The notes beneath the pieces are model-generated. The model saw only the letters and a list, made by a program, of their open reading frames with translations, had not been told where the DNA came from and did no database searches. A stretch of 64,000 bases of DNA from Pseudoalteromonas denitrificans DSM 6059 (GTDB lineage Bacteria; Pseudomonadota; Gammaproteobacteria; Enterobacterales; Alteromonadaceae). The DNA is taken from positions 61,485-125,484 of the forward strand of contig NZ_FOLO01000010.1 of assembly GCF_900112265.1 (NCBI RefSeq). The letters run 5' to 3'. The translations under genes and the position numbers were made by a program. Shown piece after piece: positions 59,390 to 64,000 of this stretch (position 1 is the first letter of the stretch; every line of letters begins with the position of its first letter).

Positions 59390-60997
59390 CTATTTTAATT
59401 TAAACGATCTTACTTGCTCATCTAAATTTCTTGCCAATGATAATAATTCTTCACTGATTTGTTTGCTTTCGTTGGCATCAATTAATGAATTATCAGCATT
59501 ATCTCTTATTGTGACAACGCTTTGATTAATCTCTTCAGCAGCTAAGTTTTGTTGTTCAGTAGCATCTGCAATTTGAACATTCAGTTGATTAATCTCTTGC
59601 ATTTGCTCCGATATATCTTTTAAAGAGTGCGCTACTTGTTGAACTTGTAAAGCCCGTTTATCGGCTTCTGTACATGACTGACTCATAGCATCAACGGTTT
59701 GTTTAGCTTCTTGTTGTAACTTCTCTATCGTACGTTTTATTTCATCGGTAGAATTATGTGTTCTATTGGCTAAAGTACGCACTTCATCTGCAACAACAGC
59801 AAAACCTCGTCCTGCTTCACCAGCGCGAGCGGCCTCAATTGCCGCATTTAATGCGAGTAAATTAGTTTGTTCGGCGATACTGCTAATAACTTCTAAAACT
59901 TTACCTACTTCTAAGGTTTGGTTTTGTAATTGACCAACTTGTCCAGCAGCACCTCTAACATCATTTGCTAACAGATTAATACTCACCTCTGTTTGATTTG
60001 CTATTGCCATACTAGTTTCAGCCATTTGATTACTACTATCTGATTTTTCTGAAGCAAAGTGGCAAGTATTTTTGACCTCTGCAGAAGATGCTTCTAATTC
60101 ATTAATGGCTGCGGCAACTGATTCTGTTCCTTGTTTTTGTTGCAAAATGGCTTGCTCAGTTGTATCTGCCGCAGAAAATATTTGTTCGGCTGAATTTATT
60201 ATGATATGAGAAGTTTCAGAGACCTGCGTTATATTTTGTTTGAAGCTATTGAGCATAATATTAAAGTTTTTGGCTAACCGACCTAATTCATCATTAGTTT
60301 CATCATTTATCGTTAGACTCAGATCATTGTTCTGAGCAACTAAACGCATTGTTTTACCTAGAATTTTAAGGCGTTTAATAAATAATTTTCTAAATAAAAA
60401 TCCCAAACCTACAAAAGCGATAATGAAAATGACGCTAAGCATGGCAGCACTTATCCAAGTATTTTTATTTATAGCTTTATCAACTTCTTCTAAAGAATAG
60501 CTAATTTTCACTGAACCTAATACATCTCCTGATTGCGCTTGATGGCAACCTAAGCAGTCTGTGCCTTTATAATCATTACTGGCAATAATAGGTTTTAAGT
60601 AGGTTATAATTCTTTGATTATTTTTTTCTTCAATGAATAAACTTTGATTACCTTGAAGACTTGCTAACTCAGCTTGTGTTTGTGCCGTTTCATTTTCATT
60701 ACCTTGGCCATATAATTTGTTTACTTGTTTGCCTCGAATAATTTTTGCTTCAATTATATTTTTTTGACTTCGTATTTTATTGGTAAGTATTGACCTGTTT
60801 GCCATAGTACCCGTAAGCATTAGAGTATTAATTGAATCAAAATAATTATCGGCCAATAATTTTATATTAGCTTCAATCGTTTGTTCTGCTAGTTTTTGTT
60901 GCTGATTAGAACCATTGATAATACTAGCTAATAAAACTAAAAAGCCTGTGAGGGCTAAAAGAATATAAATTTTATTTTGGATTGAAAGTGAGCGCAT
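59390..60997 (-). CDS. Methyl-accepting chemotaxis protein with periplasmic c-type haem motif
   Basis: A 535-residue chemoreceptor. Membrane helix 1 is at about 10-28 and helix 2 at about 181-204. Between them is a periplasmic sensor region containing [17 protein letters not shown], with CxxCH at 148-152, a c-type haem attachment motif. A HAMP domain (about 204-258) and the signalling domain with hairpin tip [20 protein letters not shown] follow. No C-terminal pentapeptide is seen. Haem-sensing chemoreceptors of this layout report redox state, oxygen or NO in other bacteria; the ligand here is unknown. It lies 70 bases after a truncated haemoglobin gene in the same direction. Confidence 0.92.
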   Translation of the reverse strand: MRSLSIQNKIYILLALTGFLVLLASIINGSNQQQKLAEQTIEANIKLLADNYFDSINTLMLTGTMANRSILTNKIRSQKNIIEAKIIRGKQVNKLYGQGNENETAQTQAELASLQGNQSLFIEEKNNQRIITYLKPIIASNDYKGTDCLGCHQAQSGDVLGSVKISYSLEEVDKAINKNTWISAAMLSVIFIIAFVGLGFLFRKLFIKRLKILGKTMRLVAQNNDLSLTINDETNDELGRLAKNFNIMLNSFKQNITQVSETSHIIINSAEQIFSAADTTEQAILQQKQGTESVAAAINELEASSAEVKNTCHFASEKSDSSNQMAETSMAIANQTEVSINLLANDVRGAAGQVGQLQNQTLEVGKVLEVISSIAEQTNLLALNAAIEAARAGEAGRGFAVVADEVRTLANRTHNSTDEIKRTIEKLQQEAKQTVDAMSQSCTEADKRALQVQQVAHSLKDISEQMQEINQLNVQIADATEQQNLAAEEINQSVVTIRDNADNSLIDANESKQISEELLSLARNLDEQVRSFKLK

Positions 60998-61067
60998 CGT
61001 TATTTCCTAAGCACAGGGGGAGATATAATGCACTAACTTTTTGAGGGTGGCTTTGATCTAGATTAAT

Positions 61068-61514
61068 TTATTCTTGATTTATCATGTGAGTTGCCAGTTG
61101 GGAGAATGATTGCTTGAGACCTTGACGTAATAATGGATTATCTATTTCAATATCAAGCGCTTTATTCATGCAATAAATCCATTGATTTCTGAGTTCTTCA
61201 TCGATTAAAAATGGTAGGTGTCTTTTTCTTAACATTGGATGACCATATTTTTCGGTAAATAAATCAGGCCCACCCAACCAACCAGATAAAAACTCAAAAA
61301 ATACACATCTAATCCTATCTAAAGGCTGAGGGTGTAAATCTAATAAAGGTTTTGCGTAACTATCTTTTTCCATAATATCGTAAAAACGTTTCGCTAAATT
61401 ATAAGCGCCAGATTTACCTCCCATTATTTCATAGGGTGTTTTTTCGGGAGTGGGTATTTCAGAAGACTTGTTTTGTGGTGTGTCTTTAGTGAAAATACGC
61501 TTTATAAGATTCAT
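61068..61514 (-). CDS. Group II truncated haemoglobin
   Basis: A 148-residue globin of the 2-over-2 fold. The proximal His99 is in MLRKRHLPF, with Tyr45 (RFYDIM) and Trp112 (NQWIYCM) in the expected distal and G8 places. [17 protein letters not shown] is the group II hallmark. A 25-residue Lys/Pro-rich N-terminal extension is added. Roles in oxygen or NO chemistry are known for the group. It probably forms an operon with the haem chemoreceptor; its start lies 40 bases from the aroE start, divergent. Confidence 0.93.
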   Translation of the reverse strand: MNLIKRIFTKDTPQNKSSEIPTPEKTPYEIMGGKSGAYNLAKRFYDIMEKDSYAKPLLDLHPQPLDRIRCVFFEFLSGWLGGPDLFTEKYGHPMLRKRHLPFLIDEELRNQWIYCMNKALDIEIDNPLLRQGLKQSFSQLATHMINQE

Positions 61515-61554
61515 CTGTTACTGTAACTCCAAAACTATGATAAAAAGGAATGAA

Positions 61555-62388
61555 ATGGACTTATATGCTGTATTTGGTAACCCAATAAAACATTCAAAAT
61601 CGCCAATCATACATCAAATGTTTGCTCAATCTGTTGAGCATAAACTCGATTATCGTGCGATTTTAGCACCACGAGATGGCTTTATCGATTCATTAGATTT
61701 GTTTTTTAATGGTTCTGGATTGGGGGCTAATATTACTTTACCTTTTAAGGAAGAAGCATATCAATATGCTGATGTACTCACTCTAAGAGCAAAGTTAGCG
61801 GGTGCAGTTAATACATTAAAAAAATGTTCTGATGGTTCAATATTAGGTGATAATACTGATGGTGCGGGCTTAGTATCTGATTTATTGAGAAATAAAGTCA
61901 CTTTTAAAAATAAACGTATATTGTTAATTGGGGCTGGTGGTGCTGCTCGAGGGTCTATACTCCCTTTGTTAGAGCAAAGACCATCAGAATTGATTATTGT
62001 AAATCGCACTCAAGAAAAGGCTGAATTGTTAGCTAATACCTTTAATGATTTTTCGGTTGAAAAAAATACTAAGATTAATGCCTTTAGTTTTGATTCATTA
62101 CCAATAGAGGAATATCATCTTATTATAAATTCAACATCAACAAGTGTTACGGGCGAATTACCCGCGTTAAAAGCTGAGCACTTAAAAAGCTGTGAATGTG
62201 CTTATGATATGTTTTACTCAAAAACAGCTACTTCATTTATGTCATGGGTAAACGAGCATAATTATAAAACTAAAACGTTAGATGGCTTAGGTATGTTGGT
62301 AGGTCAAGCTGCTGAAAGTTTTGAATTATGGCGAAATGCCACTCCTAATGTTGAAAGCGTATTAACAAAATTAAAAAGCGAATTATAA
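61555..62388 (+). CDS. aroE: Shikimate dehydrogenase (NADP+)
   Basis: A 277-residue enzyme of the aromatic amino-acid pathway. [20 protein letters not shown] is the family start, and AAGGA precedes the ATG at 61555; the frame is open 35 codons upstream, but those overlap the haemoglobin gene. Substrate-site [11 protein letters not shown] with catalytic Lys, the NADP motif [15 protein letters not shown] and NRTQEKA are present. Confidence 0.97.
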   Translation: MDLYAVFGNPIKHSKSPIIHQMFAQSVEHKLDYRAILAPRDGFIDSLDLFFNGSGLGANITLPFKEEAYQYADVLTLRAKLAGAVNTLKKCSDGSILGDNTDGAGLVSDLLRNKVTFKNKRILLIGAGGAARGSILPLLEQRPSELIIVNRTQEKAELLANTFNDFSVEKNTKINAFSFDSLPIEEYHLIINSTSTSVTGELPALKAEHLKSCECAYDMFYSKTATSFMSWVNEHNYKTKTLDGLGMLVGQAAESFELWRNATPNVESVLTKLKSEL

Positions 62389-62391
62389 ATC

Positions 62392-62619
62392 ATGAATCAG
62401 GCGATACAGTTTGTTGACCGATATACCTATATAAAAGCACGTAATGTTATTCAATTTGAAGCAATTGTGTCGGGAATGATTGTTTTTTGTTTTGTTAAGT
62501 ATTCTGGTAAAGACGTGAATGATTATCTTGATAACAATAAATTTGATTTAGAAGAACTCGCCACTGAACTGATAGAAGAGGAAGCTTATAATGAACAGGG
62601 CGAGATTTGGATAAAATAA
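62392..62619 (+). CDS. DUF1488 family protein (YrdB-like)
   Basis: A 75-residue acidic protein, MNQAIQFVDRYTYIKARNVI through EEEAYNEQGEIWIK, matching the small DUF1488 family. It follows aroE by 3 bases, as yrdB does in E. coli. Function unknown. Confidence 0.85.
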   Translation: MNQAIQFVDRYTYIKARNVIQFEAIVSGMIVFCFVKYSGKDVNDYLDNNKFDLEELATELIEEEAYNEQGEIWIK

Positions 62620-62633
62620 AGAAGTTTTAAAAG

Positions 62634-63167
62634 TTACAAATCTTCTAAGTATTCATCTTTTAAGTGTACATAGTTATCGGCTGAGATTTTTAAAAAAGCA
62701 TGCTCTTGTTCTGTAAGTGCTCGAGCTTGTTTTACTGGACTACCAACGTATAAATATCCCGACTCAAGTTTTTTATTAGGGGGTACTAATGCACCGCCTC
62801 CTATAATAACGTCATCTTCTACTATGGTATTGTCCATGATGATTGCGCCCATACCAACTAAAATACGATTACCTAATGTACAACCATGTAGCATAGCTTT
62901 ATGACCTATGGTTACATCATTACCAATAATTAAAGGATAGCCTTCAGGTGCTGATTCTGATTTTCTAGTAACGTGTAATACAGAGCCATCTTGGATGTTA
63001 GTTCTTTCACCAATCTGGATATAATTTACATCTCCTCTGGCTGCAACACATGGCCAGATGCTCGAATCTTTACCTAAATATAACTCGCCAACAACAACTG
63101 CTGACTCGTCTACATATGTATTAATCCCAATTTTAGGTTGGATACCTTTATAAGAACGAATTGCCAT
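62634..63167 (-). CDS. yrdA: Gamma-class carbonic anhydrase family protein (YrdA)
   Basis: A 177-residue left-handed beta-helix protein with hexapeptide repeats (SSIWPCVAARGDVNYIQIGE, NIQDGSVLHV, VTIGHKAMLHGCTLG). His residues in the LHV and GHKAMLHG motifs are the expected metal ligands. Carbonic anhydrase activity is not proven for the YrdA branch. It converges on the DUF1488 gene, next to aroE as in E. coli. Confidence 0.93.
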   Translation of the reverse strand: MAIRSYKGIQPKIGINTYVDESAVVVGELYLGKDSSIWPCVAARGDVNYIQIGERTNIQDGSVLHVTRKSESAPEGYPLIIGNDVTIGHKAMLHGCTLGNRILVGMGAIIMDNTIVEDDVIIGGGALVPPNKKLESGYLYVGSPVKQARALTEQEHAFLKISADNYVHLKDEYLEDL

Positions 63168-63344
63168 TTATATTCCTAAGTTCAAAATCTACGTATAAAA
63201 AGATAAAAGTTATTATAAGTTCTGTGAAATTTTCTGAAACTGTAATTTTCATAACTTCATATATCTAAATTTGATTGTTTTTAAGTCGCTTAGTTTAAAT
63301 TTTAGACGAGTAAATAAAAAAAGTGTCTATATTAAAAAAAACAC

Positions 63345-63372
63345 TTGCGCTCAATCCAAATCTCTCTATACT
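63345..63372 (+). promoter_or_regulatory. rrn promoter P1
   Basis: TTGCGC (63345-63350), a 16-base spacer and TATACT (63367-63372) are followed by the GC-rich discriminator GCGCC. An A-rich tract at 63316-63341 looks like an UP element. This is the usual layout of stringently controlled rRNA promoters. Confidence 0.85.
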
Positions 63373-63492
63373 GCGCCTCCACCGACACAGACGGCAAGCA
63401 ACATTCTTAAAGGGATGTAGCAAGTTAGCTAGGTTGGTAGAGTTGATTAAAACTTGAAATGAAAACTTTTTAAAAAGAATTTAAATTAAGTC

Positions 63493-63520
63493 TTGACTCA
63501 AAATAATCACGGTGTATTAT
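63493..63520 (+). promoter_or_regulatory. rrn promoter P2
   Basis: TTGACT (63493-63498), 16 bases and TATTAT (63515-63520) lie about 150 bases downstream of P1 and 330 bases before 16S rRNA. Confidence 0.75.
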
Positions 63521-63561
63521 GCACACCCCAAGCGAAACGGCACTAGCCAAAAAGCTTGAAA

Positions 63562-63605
63562 CGTTCTTTAAAAATTTAAGTAATCATCTGTGTGGGCACT
63601 CTTGC
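63562..63605 (+). promoter_or_regulatory. rrn leader with boxA antitermination element
   Basis: CGTTCTTTAAAAATTTAAGTA, then ATCATCTGTGTGGGCACTC, closely matches the gammaproteobacterial rrn leader, where boxA (TGCTCTTTAACA) recruits Nus factors. The first bases of boxA differ slightly. Confidence 0.75.
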
Positions 63606-63848
63606 AGATTGAGTTCTAAGTTACCTTCTTAACTTCGGTTTAGACGGTAACAAAAAATTAGAGTCTCATTTGTAATTATGTTTTACATTTTAACTTTTTC
63701 GAAAGTTTTAATGGAGTGACTACACAGTCATATGCGACGTTATTTATTATGTCGAAACGGAAGCGTTTCAACTATCCAATAAATAATATCAAAAACAGAA
63801 TTCATTGAGCTGAACACTTACTTGTTAAGTAATTCAAAAAACACTTTT

Positions 63849-64000
63849 AATTGAAGAGTTTGATCATGGCTCAGATTGAACGCTGGCGGCAGGCCTAACA
63901 CATGCAAGTCGAGCGGTAACAGAGGTAGCTTGCTATCTGCTGACGAGCGGCGGACGGGTGAGTAATGCTTGGGAATATGCCTTTAGGTGGGGGACAACAG
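63849..64000 (+). rRNA. rrs: 16S ribosomal RNA, 5' end (cut by window edge)
   Basis: AATTGAAGAGTTTGATCATG, then the GCTCAGATTGAACGCTGGCG and GGCGGACGGGTGAGTAATGC segments, are the conserved start of 16S rRNA. The visible variable region V1 (GTAACAGAGGTAGCTTGCTA) and GGTGGGGGACAACAG fit Alteromonadales. No tRNA lies upstream. Transcription runs away from oriC, co-directional with replication. Confidence 0.99.

Noticed and set aside
61450..61554. Longer aroE starting at 61450
   Set aside because: The extra 35 codons overlap the haemoglobin gene and do not match shikimate dehydrogenases. The ATG at 61555 has a good ribosome site.
63373..63848. tRNA gene in the rrn leader
   Set aside because: No cloverleaf or CCA-type tRNA sequence is visible before 16S. 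Any spacer tRNAs would be beyond the window.

Overview
The window is a low-GC (AT-rich) chromosomal segment of a marine gammaproteobacterium of the order Alteromonadales. It spans the replication origin and ends at the start of a ribosomal RNA operon. The placement rests on gene order (atpIBEFHAGDC, parAB-rsmG-mnmG, mioC, mnmE-yidC-yidD-rnpA-rpmH, dnaA-dnaN-recF-gyrB, glyQS, fadBA, trkH/trkA-rsmB-fmt-def, dprA-smg-topA-like-tsaC-hemF-aroE) and on the first 150 bases of 16S rRNA. It looks like Pseudoalteromonas or a close relative such as Colwellia; the genus is an inference.

Region 1-9.3 kb is accessory. It carries what looks like an undescribed RiPP (ribosomally made, modified peptide) locus. 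A minus-strand operon encodes a radical SAM enzyme with a reduced SPASM/twitch-like tail, a HlyD-type membrane fusion protein, an ABC exporter with an intact C39 leader peptidase, and an S41-type protease cut by the window edge. Divergent from it, on the plus strand, is a 53-residue gene that ORF calling easily misses. Its product has an acidic leader ending in a double-glycine site, then a core made of two 12-residue repeats, each with one Cys (N-N-x-N-I-G-C-x-I). Direct AGACAA repeats lie between the two units. A GlxA/AraC-type regulator faces the precursor. A second small peptide (52 aa) with a different RiPP-like leader follows, under a CadC/ToxR-like membrane regulator with a beta-propeller-like sensor part.

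Region 9.3-21 kb holds the ATP synthase operon, with a likely promoter before atpI and a strong terminator after atpC, then parB, parA, rsmG and mnmG. All read leftward, away from the origin.

Region 20.9-22.4 kb holds oriC between mnmG and mioC: DnaA boxes, GATC-led AT-rich repeats and dense GATC sites. A second GATC-dense spacer lies on the other side of mioC. Two good parS sites sit inside recF, about 10 kb away, matching the ParAB pair in the window.

Region 22.7-36.9 kb is the conserved rpmH/dnaA neighbourhood plus glycyl-tRNA synthetase. Region 37-46 kb has a small lipoprotein, a TusA-like protein, a two-component pair (histidine kinase and a response regulator with a decayed HD-GYP domain), fatty-acid beta-oxidation genes fadBA and lytic transglycosylase slt. 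Region 46-63 kb has pepQ, an IMPACT protein, trkH/trkA, rsmB-fmt-def, a LysM protein, dprA-smg, tsaC, hemF and aroE. It also has a chemoreceptor with a c-type haem motif beside a truncated haemoglobin. From 63.3 kb come two rrn promoters, a boxA-like element and the 5' end of 16S rRNA.
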